A model generated the notes under the pieces. It worked only from the letters and a program-made list of their open reading frames with translations. It was not told the DNA's origin and did not search any database. 64,000 nt of DNA from JBBDIK01 sp964640385 (lineage in GTDB: Bacteria; Actinomycetota; UBA4738; JBBDHU01), in the NCBI GenBank assembly GCA_964640385.1, contig CAZXFL010000009.1, positions 9,478-73,477 on the forward strand, read 5' to 3'. Positions 7,987 to 17,037 of the stretch are shown here, one piece after another. Position 1 is the stretch's first letter; the number at the start of each line of letters is the position of its first letter. Position numbers and translations under genes: made by a program.

Positions 7987-10467
7987 CTAGCCCTCCAACA
8001 CGCATTCCTCGGGGGTCTTGTCGGTCCGCAGCCCCTTGAAGCTGGGGGCCCGCATCTTGCCGGTCGACGTGGTCATCTCGAGGTACTCGACCTCGCAGAC
8101 GAGCTTGGGCTCGACGAACCGGGCGCCCTTCACGTGGCCCAGGTCCTGATCGTCGCCGGAGGGTTCCTCGATCTCGATCGATTCGAGCGTGTCTTGGATG
8201 GCCTCGAGCATCGCATCGGTGAATCCCGTCCCGACCTGGCCGACCCATCGCAGCTCGGTGCGGACGTACGCGCCGACCAGCAGCGCGCCGAAGGTGCTGC
8301 TGCGGCCGCCCTGACCCGGCGTCCATCCGAGGATGACGCAGTCCTGCGTGTTGGTGAGCTTGATCTTGCGCCAGTCGGCACTCCGCTTTCCCGGCTGGTA
8401 GCGGCTCCCGAGTTTCTTGGCCATCACACCTTCGAGCTGCAGTTCGTCGGCATGCTCGGTGAAGCCGATGCCGGCGCCCTCGACGTAGACGGCGAGCTGC
8501 AGGCGCTTGTCCTCCTCGACGATGGCCTCGAGGAGCTCGCGCCGGTCCTCGAGCTGCAGTCCGGTCACGTCGTGACCGTCCAGGAACAGCAGATCGAACG
8601 CGACGAGTGCCACCGGGATCCTGGTGCCCGCACGTTTGATCTCGCGTTCGTTCGAGAGGTTCATCCGTTGCTGCAGGGCCTCGAACGAGTTCTTCCCGTC
8701 CTCGTCGAACGCGACGATCTCGGCGTCAAGGACGGCGTTCACTTGGTTCACCAGCTCGTGGATCATGTGCAGTTCCGGGTACTGGTCGGTGATGTCGCGC
8801 CCGTTGCGGGTCGAGAGTTTCGTCTCGCCGGTGTTCAGGCTCGCGAGCGCGCGGATGCCGTCGAGCTTCGCTTCGAACCGCCATCTCGGGTCGTCGAAGG
8901 CCTGATGGCCACCCTCGGCGAGCATCGGCGTGAACGAGGGCGGTGATGCGATCAGCGGCGCACCCTGCTTGCTCGCCAGGAACACCAGCCAGTTGTCCTC
9001 GCCGGGCTTGCCGAGCTTGGTCCTGACCAGATGGTACTCCAGGCCGGGGTAGCGGCGGCCGTGCAGGACGAAGCTCACCTTCTTCTCGTCCCACTCGATG
9101 CGCTCGTAGGTCCCGTCGTCGAAGATGCGGACCTCCCCGGCGCCGTAGTGGCCCTCGGGGATCGTGCCCTCGAAGCCCCCGTATTCGAGCGGATGATCCT
9201 CGGTGCGAACGGCCAGGCGCTTGTCGCCCTTCTCGATCGGCAGACCCTTGGGGACCGCCCACGACGGCAAGGCTGCGTCGTTCTCGAGCCGCACGTCGTA
9301 GTGCAGACGCGTCGCCCGGTGCTTCTGGATGACGAACGAGTTGCCGACGCCTCGTGCGCCCGCTGGCGCTGGCTCGGGTGTGGCGCCGAAGTCTCGCATC
9401 TCGAGGTATCTCGCGAGGCTCGGGTCCTTCGAGGCGGCGATGACCTCGTCGCTGGTTCTCGCCTGCGCGGCGTGCTTCGGTGGGGGTTCTGCCGTGACGT
9501 CCAGCGCTTCGAGCGCCGCGTCGATGTCCTGCGGCTGGTCCAGTACCCCGGCGAACAGATCGCCGGTCGCGGCGAATCGCTTGAACACGTTGGCGATGCG
9601 GAAGTCCTCCGGCGTGAGGCCGGCCTCGACCTCGTCCCAGGTAAGCGGTGTCGAGACGGTGGCCCCGGGCTCGGGCCGCAGGCAGTAGACCGCCGAGATG
9701 TTCGCGCCCTCGCGGTTCATATTGTGGTCGATGAACACAGCGTCGCCGCGGTCGGCGATGCGCGGCTTCATGGTCGCGTGGTCGGGGTCGGCTTTGACGA
9801 TGAGCCGGCCGACGTTGCCGACCAGCTCGCGGACCTGCGCGTAGGAGTACCGCGGCTCGATCGGGACGTAGATCTGCATCCCGGTCGCCCCCGACGTCTT
9901 CGGGAACCCGATCAGTCCGAGCTTGTCGAGGGCGGCCTGGACGTGGCGGGCGACGATCAGGACGTCGTCGAAGGTCGCGCCGTGCATCGGGTCGAGGTCG
10001 AAGAAGAAATAGTCGGGGGTCGTGGTGGCCTCACACCGCGAGTGCAGCGGGTGGAACTCGATGCACCCGAGGTTCGCCACGAACAGCAGTCCAGCGGCGT
10101 CCTCGACCATCAGGTAGTCGATCAGTTTGGTCTTGGAGTCTTCGCTGTGAACGGGGCAGCGTCCGATCCAGTCGGGGGTGTGCGACGGCGCCGACTTCTC
10201 GAAGAAGAACTTCCCGTCGGCGCCGTCCGGCATCCGCTTCATCGTCAGCGGTCGCCCGCGCAGGTAGGGGAGGATCAGATCGGCCACGTTGAAGTAATAG
10301 GCGAGGAGGTCCCCCTTCGTGTAGCCCTCTGCGGACCAGAACACCTTGTCCAGGTTCGAGAGCCGCAGGCGCCGAGCGTCGAGCTCGACCCACCAATGCT
10401 CCCCATCGCGCTCCGCCGGAAGCGGTTCGGGGAACGCGACCGTGAACGGATCTTGCCTCGATGCCAT
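7987..10467 (-). CDS. ligD: Multidomain DNA ligase D (polymerase-phosphoesterase-ligase)
   Basis: An 826-residue enzyme for non-homologous end joining. Residues about 1-315 are the primase-like polymerase domain, with the metal-binding DLD at 157-159. Residues about 370-505 are the 3'-phosphoesterase domain (HYDVRLE). Residues about 515-826 are the ATP-dependent ligase, with the adenylation lysine in EAKLDGIRA at K534. The order POL-PE-LIG differs from the LIG-PE-POL order of Pseudomonas LigD. Its partner Ku is encoded about 1 kb away on the other strand, across a zinc-ribbon gene. Confidence 0.95.
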   Translation of the reverse strand: MASRQDPFTVAFPEPLPAERDGEHWWVELDARRLRLSNLDKVFWSAEGYTKGDLLAYYFNVADLILPYLRGRPLTMKRMPDGADGKFFFEKSAPSHTPDWIGRCPVHSEDSKTKLIDYLMVEDAAGLLFVANLGCIEFHPLHSRCEATTTPDYFFFDLDPMHGATFDDVLIVARHVQAALDKLGLIGFPKTSGATGMQIYVPIEPRYSYAQVRELVGNVGRLIVKADPDHATMKPRIADRGDAVFIDHNMNREGANISAVYCLRPEPGATVSTPLTWDEVEAGLTPEDFRIANVFKRFAATGDLFAGVLDQPQDIDAALEALDVTAEPPPKHAAQARTSDEVIAASKDPSLARYLEMRDFGATPEPAPAGARGVGNSFVIQKHRATRLHYDVRLENDAALPSWAVPKGLPIEKGDKRLAVRTEDHPLEYGGFEGTIPEGHYGAGEVRIFDDGTYERIEWDEKKVSFVLHGRRYPGLEYHLVRTKLGKPGEDNWLVFLASKQGAPLIASPPSFTPMLAEGGHQAFDDPRWRFEAKLDGIRALASLNTGETKLSTRNGRDITDQYPELHMIHELVNQVNAVLDAEIVAFDEDGKNSFEALQQRMNLSNEREIKRAGTRIPVALVAFDLLFLDGHDVTGLQLEDRRELLEAIVEEDKRLQLAVYVEGAGIGFTEHADELQLEGVMAKKLGSRYQPGKRSADWRKIKLTNTQDCVILGWTPGQGGRSSTFGALLVGAYVRTELRWVGQVGTGFTDAMLEAIQDTLESIEIEEPSGDDQDLGHVKGARFVEPKLVCEVEYLEMTTSTGKMRAPSFKGLRTDKTPEECVLEG

Positions 10468-10473
10468 GACCCG

Positions 10474-10479
10474 ATGGTA
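10474..10479 (-). promoter_or_regulatory. -10 element TACCAT of a leaderless ligD promoter
   Basis: On the minus strand TACCAT lies 6 nt before the ligD ATG at 10467, which supports that start. Confidence 0.5.
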
Positions 10480-10598
10480 GTCGGGAGGAATAGGAAGGGG
10501 GCCGACCCGCTCGTCGAGCCTGCGTCAGGTTCGCATGTATTCGCGCGGACCCAGATGGCGAGATAGAGTCGTTGGGAGCGAGCGAGGGGAGGCACGAG

Positions 10599-11393
10599 AT
10601 GGCACAGGCGTGCGCGAATTGCGGGCAGCAAGCAGAGGACACCGCTTCGGTCTGTTCCTCCTGCGGTCGGCCGCTGGGGGCCGGATCTCCGCCACCTCCG
10701 CCGGCGTTCCAGAAGTTGGCCGAGGAACAGGCTGCCGCCCCCGCTCCCCCTACAGGGGTCCCGGGGACCCCCTCGCCGAACTGGGCTCCTCCCGCGATGT
10801 CGACGGGCGTACCCGGAGCGATCCCCGTTGTGCCGGACCCGGGTGCGGGTTCCTCCGGAGGGTTGATCGGCAAGATCGTTGCGGGGGTTGTGGTTGCCGC
10901 GATCGTCGCGTGGGGAGTGACAACCTTCCTGAATCAGCCGCCGCCACTGCCCGACACCGTAGACGGAACGTCTCAGATGACCGGGCCAGAGGTCGACGAC
11001 CTCGAGGCCGAGATGCAGGGCCAGCTCAAGGACGAAGGGCTGAAGGGCGACGCGGCCGTGTACGGCACGTCGGACACGCCGAGGTTCGTGCTCATGAGCA
11101 TCAACGCTCCAGGCGAGACGCTGGACGAAGGATGGAGCCAACTGACGGCGGGATTCACCGAAGGATCGGACGGCGGCAGTGTGGACGAGAGCCAGATGGT
11201 GACCGAGACCCTGCCGGATGGAGACGAGATGCGTTGCCTGCCGGTGAGCGTTCCTGAGGCGACGACCTCGCTTTCCATGTGCGTCTGGGAGATGCAGGGC
11301 GCGATCGGTTTCCTGCTGTCCATCGGAGGCGAGGACCCAGCGGACCTGATGGAGGTGTCCAAGGGTGCCCGGGACGGGATGTTGAACGCGTGA
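10599..11393 (+). CDS. Zinc-ribbon single-pass membrane protein
   Basis: A 264-residue protein with an N-terminal zinc ribbon (CANCGQQ and CSSCGRPL, residues about 4-24), a Pro/Ala-rich linker, one transmembrane helix (about residues 88-108) and an extracytoplasmic domain with two Cys and no recognised fold. The start is moved to ATG 10599, which follows a purine-rich Shine-Dalgarno region; the upstream in-frame extension lacks one. A -10-like TAGAGT is at 10564. It sits between ligD and ku, but nothing in the sequence ties it to DNA repair. Confidence 0.7.
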   Translation: MAQACANCGQQAEDTASVCSSCGRPLGAGSPPPPPAFQKLAEEQAAAPAPPTGVPGTPSPNWAPPAMSTGVPGAIPVVPDPGAGSSGGLIGKIVAGVVVAAIVAWGVTTFLNQPPPLPDTVDGTSQMTGPEVDDLEAEMQGQLKDEGLKGDAAVYGTSDTPRFVLMSINAPGETLDEGWSQLTAGFTEGSDGGSVDESQMVTETLPDGDEMRCLPVSVPEATTSLSMCVWEMQGAIGFLLSIGGEDPADLMEVSKGARDGMLNA

Positions 11394-11412
11394 GGCTGGG
11401 GATGATGAGGGA

Positions 11413-11418
11413 TAGAAT
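11413..11418 (+). promoter_or_regulatory. -10 element TAGAAT before ku
   Basis: TAGAAT lies about 33 nt upstream of the ku ATG, which in turn has a clear Shine-Dalgarno sequence (AGGAGAG). This ku transcript would therefore carry a short leader, unlike ligD. Confidence 0.4.
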
Positions 11419-11451
11419 CGGGCGGTAACCCTTCCTCAGGAGAGAGAGCCC

Positions 11452-12309
11452 ATGCCTCCCAGGACCATGTGGAAAGGGGCTATCAGTTTCGGCCTCGTAT
11501 CCATCCCGGTGCGCGTGTTCCCGTCCACCGAAGAGAAGTCCCTCAAGTTCAACCAGCTCCACGACGCCGACGGCGGCCGCATCAAGATGAAACGCGTCTG
11601 CTCCAAGTGCGGCGAGGAAGTGGCCTTCGACCACATCGTCAAGGGCTACGAGATCGAGAAGGACACCTACGTCACCCTTTCCGACGATGACTTTGACGCC
11701 GTGCCCGTCGAGTCCAGCCGCAATATCGACATCGTTCAGTTCATCGACCTAGACGAGATCGACCCCATCTACTTCAAGAAGTCCTACTACCTCGTCCCCG
11801 ACGAGATGGGGATCAAGGCCTACAACCTCCTGCGCAAGGCGCTGACCGAGGAGAACAAGGTCGGTATCGCCAAGGTCAGCTTCCGCGACAAGGAGCATCT
11901 CGCGGCACTGCGGTTCCGCGACAAGACGTTCGTCCTCGAGACGATGTACTGGCCCGACGAGATCCGTGTCGACGATTTCGAGGAGTTCGACAAGAAGGTA
12001 ACTGTGCGCCCGCAAGAGGTGCAGATGGCCCAGTCGCTGATCGAGAACCTCACCGAGCCGTGGAATCCCGAGGCGTTCACCGATGCCTACCGCGAGGCGC
12101 TGATGAAGATCGTAGAGGCCAAGGTCGAGGGCAAGGAGATCGAGCTGGTCGAGGAGGAGGCACCGTCCAAGGTCCTGGACCTCATGCAGGCGCTCAAGGC
12201 CAGCGTCGAGGCGGTCAAGAAGGACGCGAAGCCGGCGAGGTCCGCGGCCAAGAAGAAGAGGACCACGAAGAAGGCGGCGGCGCCGAAGAAGAAGGCGGCC
12301 GCAGGCTAG
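11452..12309 (+). CDS. ku: Non-homologous end-joining protein Ku
   Basis: A 285-residue bacterial Ku, a homodimeric ring that binds DNA double-strand ends and recruits LigD. The N-terminus MWKGAISFGLVSIPVRV is diagnostic. A CSKCG pair near residue 51 is a family feature. After the core (about residue 255) there is a Lys/Ala-rich tail (KKKRTTKK and similar) like the basic tails of actinobacterial Ku that bind DNA non-specifically. The Shine-Dalgarno sequence is strong. The gene forms an end-joining module with divergent ligD. Confidence 0.96.
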   Translation: MPPRTMWKGAISFGLVSIPVRVFPSTEEKSLKFNQLHDADGGRIKMKRVCSKCGEEVAFDHIVKGYEIEKDTYVTLSDDDFDAVPVESSRNIDIVQFIDLDEIDPIYFKKSYYLVPDEMGIKAYNLLRKALTEENKVGIAKVSFRDKEHLAALRFRDKTFVLETMYWPDEIRVDDFEEFDKKVTVRPQEVQMAQSLIENLTEPWNPEAFTDAYREALMKIVEAKVEGKEIELVEEEAPSKVLDLMQALKASVEAVKKDAKPARSAAKKKRTTKKAAAPKKKAAAG

Positions 12310-12366
12310 TCGGGCGCCGCCGCAGCGACCGCCGCGATCCGGGCGACGCTTCGCGCGTTCCCAGCG

Positions 12367-12372
12367 CATAAT
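12367..12372 (+). promoter_or_regulatory. -10 element CATAAT of a leaderless promoter
   Basis: CATAAT matches five of six consensus TATAAT bases and ends 6 nt before the ATG at 12379. Confidence 0.55.
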
Positions 12373-12378
12373 CGCCTC

Positions 12379-13086
12379 ATGAGCCCCACGGGCCCCGTCG
12401 CGATCGAACGCTCGATCTGGTACCGCGAGGACACCGAGATCCAGCGCGATCTCGACTTCATCTACAACGAGTTCAAGGCCGGCTTCGAGCTGGTCGAGAA
12501 GATCGACCGGCCGGGTGTCTCGATCTTCGGCTCCGCGCGGATCCCCGAGACCCATCGCTGGTACCGCGACGCCTACGACGTTGCGGCCGGGTTCGCGCGC
12601 GAGCGTTTCGCCGTCATCACCGGCGGTGGGCCCGGCATCATGGAGGCCGCGAACCGCGGGTGCCAGGAGGCAGGCGGCTTGTCGGTCGGTCTCGGGATCG
12701 TGCTGCCGCACGAGCAGGGGATCAACGACTACTGCGACCTCGCGTACACCTTCAAGCACTTCTACGCGCGCAAGGTCTGTTTCGTGAAGGCGGCGGAGGG
12801 GTTCGTGACGTTCCCCGGCGGCTTCGGGACGAACGATGAGCTGTTCGAAGCGCTCCTGCTGATCCAGACCGCCAAGATCGAGCACTTCCCGGTGGTGCTC
12901 TTCGGGAGCGAACACTGGGAGCCGATGGTCCGGTGGCTGGAGGACACGATGATCCCGAACGGGCACATCTCGCCCGAGGATCTTGAGCTATTCTCGGTCG
13001 TCGACGATCCGGACGCCGCGGTCCGCGCGGTCGTGAACTGCTACCGTCGCGAGTGCGCCCACGACCACACGGTGGGGGAGCGTTGA
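12379..13086 (+). CDS. LOG-family (Rossmann-fold nucleotide-binding) protein
   Basis: A 235-residue protein. The motifs GGGPGIMEAANRG and the catalytic-type FPGGFGTNDELFE (PGGxGTxxE) mark the lysine-decarboxylase-like/LOG family. Characterised members are cytokinin riboside 5'-monophosphate phosphoribohydrolases, and others cleave other nucleotide monophosphates. The exact substrate is unknown. The stop overlaps the next ATG (13084-13088), so it is probably cotranscribed with the following membrane protein genes and zwf. Confidence 0.85.
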   Translation: MSPTGPVAIERSIWYREDTEIQRDLDFIYNEFKAGFELVEKIDRPGVSIFGSARIPETHRWYRDAYDVAAGFARERFAVITGGGPGIMEAANRGCQEAGGLSVGLGIVLPHEQGINDYCDLAYTFKHFYARKVCFVKAAEGFVTFPGGFGTNDELFEALLLIQTAKIEHFPVVLFGSEHWEPMVRWLEDTMIPNGHISPEDLELFSVVDDPDAAVRAVVNCYRRECAHDHTVGER

Positions 13087-13607
13087 TGGAGGCCGGCATG
13101 GAGGTCGGCGTCATCACGTTCGAGGGGAGCGACGCCGCGCAGCACCTGGTGAAGTCGCTGGCGCAGCGGCAGGCAGGTGGGCTCGTCGACGAGGTCGGCA
13201 TCATCGAGCACCACGCCGACGGCGGGTTCTCGGTGCACGGCTACGCGCCGGGAGGAACCAGGGGCCAGCACGCTGCCGTCGGAGCGCTCGTCGGAACGAT
13301 GGTCGGCATGCTGCTCGGGCCTTTCGGCCTGGTCGCCGGGCTCTTCGGCGGGGCGGCCGTCGGCGCGTCGATGATCGCGCGCGACCCGCACGAGCTGGAG
13401 GTCAGCGATGCGTTCGTGGCGCGGTTGCGGGAAAGCCTGCCGACCGGGACGTCAGCCGTCCTCCTCATCGGCGAGGCCGAAACCGTCGGCCAGCTCTTGG
13501 GTCAGATCCACAGCGTCGGCGCCGTCACCAAGGACGAGTTCCGCGAACCGTTGACCGACGAACAAGCTGCGGCGATGCGCCAGGCGCTCGAAGGCAGGGC
13601 GGGGTAG
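13086..13607 (+). CDS. DUF1269-like membrane-associated protein
   Basis: A 173-residue protein. A central Gly/Ala-rich hydrophobic hairpin (HAAVGALVGTMVGMLLGPFG, about residues 60-97) is flanked by soluble segments, with the DUF1269-like ending ELPTG/GTSAVLLIGE. The family function is unknown. The ATG at 13086 overlaps the upstream stop and is chosen over the in-frame upstream start at 13053, which would invade the LOG gene. Confidence 0.7.
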   Translation: MEAGMEVGVITFEGSDAAQHLVKSLAQRQAGGLVDEVGIIEHHADGGFSVHGYAPGGTRGQHAAVGALVGTMVGMLLGPFGLVAGLFGGAAVGASMIARDPHELEVSDAFVARLRESLPTGTSAVLLIGEAETVGQLLGQIHSVGAVTKDEFREPLTDEQAAAMRQALEGRAG

Positions 13608-13619
13608 GCTAGGCGCCGC

Positions 13620-14000
13620 ATGGATCTCGGGCTGTTCTTCTTCATCATGTACGTGCTCGCCTTCGGCATGGGCGCCGGCTGGATCGCGCAGCTGATCCTG
13701 GAACCGCACCGGCGCCGCAGCTGGGGCGAGGCCTTGGCGGTTGGTGTTCTCGGGGCGCTCCTCGTCGGCCTGGTTTCCTCGCTCGTGTTCCACGGGGTCG
13801 TCGGGTTCACCCTCGGAACGATCTTAGGAGCCCCGCTGGGCGCCATCGTCGTGCTGTGGATCTGGCAGGCCATCCGCGGCAAGCGGCCGTTCGAGCACGA
13901 GCACCATGAGGGAGCCTCGCACCCGGGCAGCGGGAGCCATCACGACACCCGCCATCCCCACAAGCCGGGCCGGAAGGACAAGAAGGCCCGCAGGCAGTGA
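13620..14000 (+). CDS. Small membrane protein with His-rich tail
   Basis: A 126-residue protein. Three hydrophobic segments (about residues 5-25, 38-60 and 62-85) resemble transglycosylase-associated (GlsB/YeaQ-type) proteins. They are followed by a highly charged, His-rich tail (EHEHHEGASHPGSGSHH) that could bind metal, which is inference. Its stop overlaps the zwf GTG start. Confidence 0.65.
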   Translation: MDLGLFFFIMYVLAFGMGAGWIAQLILEPHRRRSWGEALAVGVLGALLVGLVSSLVFHGVVGFTLGTILGAPLGAIVVLWIWQAIRGKRPFEHEHHEGASHPGSGSHHDTRHPHKPGRKDKKARRQ

Positions 14001-15382
14001 GCGCCGACCGGCCGGCGGACATCTTCGTGATCTTCGGGATCACGGGCGACCTGGCCAAGAAGATGACGTTCGAGGCGCTGTACCGCCTCGAATCCCGCGG
14101 CGTGCTCGCCTGTCCGATCATCGGCGTCGCGATCGACGGCTGGAATGACGACGAACTGCGGAGGCGCTGGCGTGCCGATGTCGAGGCGGCCGGCGTCACC
14201 GTCGACGAGGGGGTCGCGGACCGGCTGTCGAAGCGTCTCTCCTTCGTCCAAGGCGACTACGCGGACGCCGGGACCTACGACCGCGTGAAGCAGGCCATCG
14301 GGGACGCCCGGCGGCCGCTCTTCTACCTCGAGACGCCACCGTCCCTGTTCGTCACGGTCGTGCGCGGATTGCACACGGCAGGTCTCACCGCCGACGCGCA
14401 CGTCGTCATCGAGAAGCCGTTCGGTCACGATCTCGCGTCTGCGCAGGAGCTGAACCGCCAACTGCACGAGCTGCTCGACGAGTCGCAGATCATGCGGATG
14501 GACCACTTCCTGGGGAAGAACCCGGTTCAAGACATCCTCTTCTTCCGGTTCGCCAACACGTTGTTCGAGCCTGTGTGGAACCGCAAGTACATCGCCAGCG
14601 TCCAGGTGAACCTGTTGGAGGCGTTCGGCGTCGAAGATCGCGGGCACTTCTACGACCCGGTGGGCGCGATGCGCGATGTCGTGCAGAACCATCTGCTGCA
14701 GGTGCTGTCGCTCGTGGCGATGGAACCGCCGGCCGCGGCGGGACCGCACGCGGTGGCGGACCACAAACTCGACGTCCTGAAGTCGATGCCGCCGGTGGAT
14801 CCGGAACTGTCCGTCCGTGGCCAGTACAACGGCTTTCTGGACGTGAAGGGCGTGGCCGCGGAATCCCGGACCGAGACGTACATCGCGCTGCAGCTCGAGA
14901 TCGACAACTGGCGGTGGTCCGGCGTTCCGTTCTTCATCAGGACCGGAAAGGTGCTGAAGGAGACGGCGACCCAAGTGATGATCCGGTTCCACCGGCCGCC
15001 TGAGCTGGCGTTCGCCGGTCCGGCGATCAAGGCGACGAGGCCGAACGAGTTGGTCCTGCGTATCGACCACGACCCTGGAGTGGTCCTGCGCGTGCAGGCG
15101 AAGGCGCCAGAGAAGGTCGCGACCCGCGAGGTCCGGCTGGACCTGTCGTTCGAGCAGGAACTGGGGGAGGCCCCGGAGCCATACGAAGTGTTGCTCGGCG
15201 GCGCGCTGGCCGGCACCAGTGGCGCATTCGCGACCGATGCGTTCATCGAGGCAACGTGGGACCTGGTCCAGCCCTTGCTCGATGCGCCGCCGCCGGTGCA
15301 GCCCTATGCGAAGAAGAGCTGGGGACCGGAGGCGGCGAACGCGCTGGTCGAGGCGACCGGCGGCTGGCACGAGCCGATCTGA
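13997..15382 (+). CDS. zwf: Glucose-6-phosphate 1-dehydrogenase
   Basis: Oxidises glucose-6-phosphate to 6-phosphogluconolactone with reduction of NAD(P)+, the first step of the oxidative pentose phosphate pathway. The protein has 461 residues. An N-terminal dinucleotide fold begins at IFGITGDLAKK. The active-site motif RMDHFLGK is near residue 170, with the substrate/cofactor motif VIEKPFGHD upstream. The GTG start overlaps the previous stop. Next is pgi, so two enzymes acting on glucose-6-phosphate are adjacent; the lactonase gene is separate at 57.7 kb. Confidence 0.96.
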   Translation: MSADRPADIFVIFGITGDLAKKMTFEALYRLESRGVLACPIIGVAIDGWNDDELRRRWRADVEAAGVTVDEGVADRLSKRLSFVQGDYADAGTYDRVKQAIGDARRPLFYLETPPSLFVTVVRGLHTAGLTADAHVVIEKPFGHDLASAQELNRQLHELLDESQIMRMDHFLGKNPVQDILFFRFANTLFEPVWNRKYIASVQVNLLEAFGVEDRGHFYDPVGAMRDVVQNHLLQVLSLVAMEPPAAAGPHAVADHKLDVLKSMPPVDPELSVRGQYNGFLDVKGVAAESRTETYIALQLEIDNWRWSGVPFFIRTGKVLKETATQVMIRFHRPPELAFAGPAIKATRPNELVLRIDHDPGVVLRVQAKAPEKVATREVRLDLSFEQELGEAPEPYEVLLGGALAGTSGAFATDAFIEATWDLVQPLLDAPPPVQPYAKKSWGPEAANALVEATGGWHEPI

Positions 15383-15387
15383 GAGAG

Positions 15388-17037
15388 GTGGCGCGCACGT
15401 CGGGCACGGCCGATCCAACCTCGTATCCGTCCTGGGCTGCGCTCTCTCACCACCAGGCTGCGATCGCCGGCGCGACGCTTCGGGACGCATTCGCCGCCGA
15501 CCCACAGCGTGGCGAACACCTCACCGCCGAGGGCGCGGGCCTGTACCTGGACTACTCCAAGAACCGCATCACGGACGAGACCCTGACCCTGCTGTTGCGG
15601 CTGGCGCAGGAGGCCAGCCTGCGCGAACGGATCGACGCGATGTTCCGTGGGGACCACATCAACATCTCGGAGGACCGCGCGGTGCTGCACGTCGCACTCC
15701 GCCTACCGCGTTCGGCGAGCTTGGTCGTCGACGGAGGCGACGTGGTGGCCGACGTGCACCAGGTGCTGGACCGGATGTCCGACTTCTCCGAGCGGGTCCG
15801 AAGCGGCGCGTGGACCGGACACTCCGGCAGGCCGATCAGCAACGTCATCAACATCGGGATCGGGGGCTCGGACCTCGGGCCGGTGATGGCGTACGAGGCC
15901 TTGCGCTGGTACAGCCGGCGCGACATGACCTTCCGGTTCGTCTCGAATATCGACGGGACCGACTTCGCCGAAGCCACCCGCGACCTGGACCCGGCCGAGA
16001 CCCTGTTCATCATCTCCTCGAAGACGTTCACGACGTTGGAGACGATGACCAACGCACGTGCCGCCCGCGATTGGACGCTCGCCGGGCTTGGCGGAGACGA
16101 GTCGGCCGTTGCCAAGCACTTCGTCGCGGTCTCCACGAACGCAGCGGGCGTTCGGGATTTCGGGATCGATACCGACAACATGTTCGGGTTCTGGGACTGG
16201 GTCGGCGGCCGATACTCGATGGACTCGGCGATCGGACTCTCCACGATGCTCGCCGTCGGACCGGAGCGTTTCCACGAGATGCTGGCTGGGTTCCACGCGA
16301 TGGACGACCATTTCCGCACGGCGCCGTTCGAGCGCAACCTGCCGGTCCTGATGGGGCTGTTGGCGGTCTGGTACCGGGACTTCTTCGGGGCGCAAACGGT
16401 CGGGGTCATGCCGTACGAGCAGTACCTGAAGCGCTTCCCGGCGTACCTGCAACAACTCACGATGGAGTCCAACGGCAAGCATGTGCGGCTCGACGGCTCG
16501 CCGATCGAGGGTACCCAGACCGGGGCCATCTACTGGGGCGAGCCGGGCACGAACGGCCAACACTCCTTCTACCAACTGATCCACCAGGGGACGCAGCTCA
16601 TCCCGCTGGATCTGATCGGGTTCGGCAAGAGCCGAAACCCGCTCGGGCCCCACCACGACTACCTCATGGCCAACGTGTTCGCGCAGGCCGAGGCACTGGC
16701 GTTCGGCAAGAGCGAGGAGGAACTGCGGCAGGAAGAGGTCCCGGAGGCGACGATCCCGTACCGCGTCTGCCTCGGGAACCGCCCGACGAACGTGATCCTG
16801 GCCGAGGAGCTGACCCCGCATTCGCTCGGAACGCTCGTCGCTCTCTACGAGCACAGCGTCTTCACGCAGGGCGCGATCTGGGGGATCGACTCGTTCGATC
16901 AGTGGGGGGTCGAACTGGGCAAGGTCTTGGCCACGCGCATCATCCCCGAGCTGCAGGCCGACGACGACGCCGGGCTTGCGCACGACGGTTCGACGAACGA
17001 GCTGATCAGGCGGTACCGGCGGCTGCGGGACCGCTGA
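15388..17037 (+). CDS. pgi: Glucose-6-phosphate isomerase
   Basis: Interconverts glucose-6-phosphate and fructose-6-phosphate. The 549-residue length fits the long bacterial form. Motifs seen are NIGIGGSDLGPVM (phosphate binding), SKTFTTLET, and a C-terminal block with QWGVELGK. The frame is open upstream into zwf, but GTG 15388, five bases after the zwf stop, gives the normal N-terminus and is chosen. The stop overlaps the next ATG. Confidence 0.96.
   Translation: MARTSGTADPTSYPSWAALSHHQAAIAGATLRDAFAADPQRGEHLTAEGAGLYLDYSKNRITDETLTLLLRLAQEASLRERIDAMFRGDHINISEDRAVLHVALRLPRSASLVVDGGDVVADVHQVLDRMSDFSERVRSGAWTGHSGRPISNVINIGIGGSDLGPVMAYEALRWYSRRDMTFRFVSNIDGTDFAEATRDLDPAETLFIISSKTFTTLETMTNARAARDWTLAGLGGDESAVAKHFVAVSTNAAGVRDFGIDTDNMFGFWDWVGGRYSMDSAIGLSTMLAVGPERFHEMLAGFHAMDDHFRTAPFERNLPVLMGLLAVWYRDFFGAQTVGVMPYEQYLKRFPAYLQQLTMESNGKHVRLDGSPIEGTQTGAIYWGEPGTNGQHSFYQLIHQGTQLIPLDLIGFGKSRNPLGPHHDYLMANVFAQAEALAFGKSEEELRQEEVPEATIPYRVCLGNRPTNVILAEELTPHSLGTLVALYEHSVFTQGAIWGIDSFDQWGVELGKVLATRIIPELQADDDAGLAHDGSTNELIRRYRRLRDR

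Noticed and set aside
13940..15505. 521-codon antisense open frame over zwf
   Set aside because: Opposite an unambiguous zwf gene, with no recognisable motif.
15219..17036. Open frame of more than 600 codons overlapping zwf and pgi in the frame of the GAP-like gene
   Set aside because: The product is Arg/Pro/Gly-rich without motifs, while zwf and pgi carry full family signatures. GC-rich codon bias keeps this frame open by chance; only the part from 17037 is coding.
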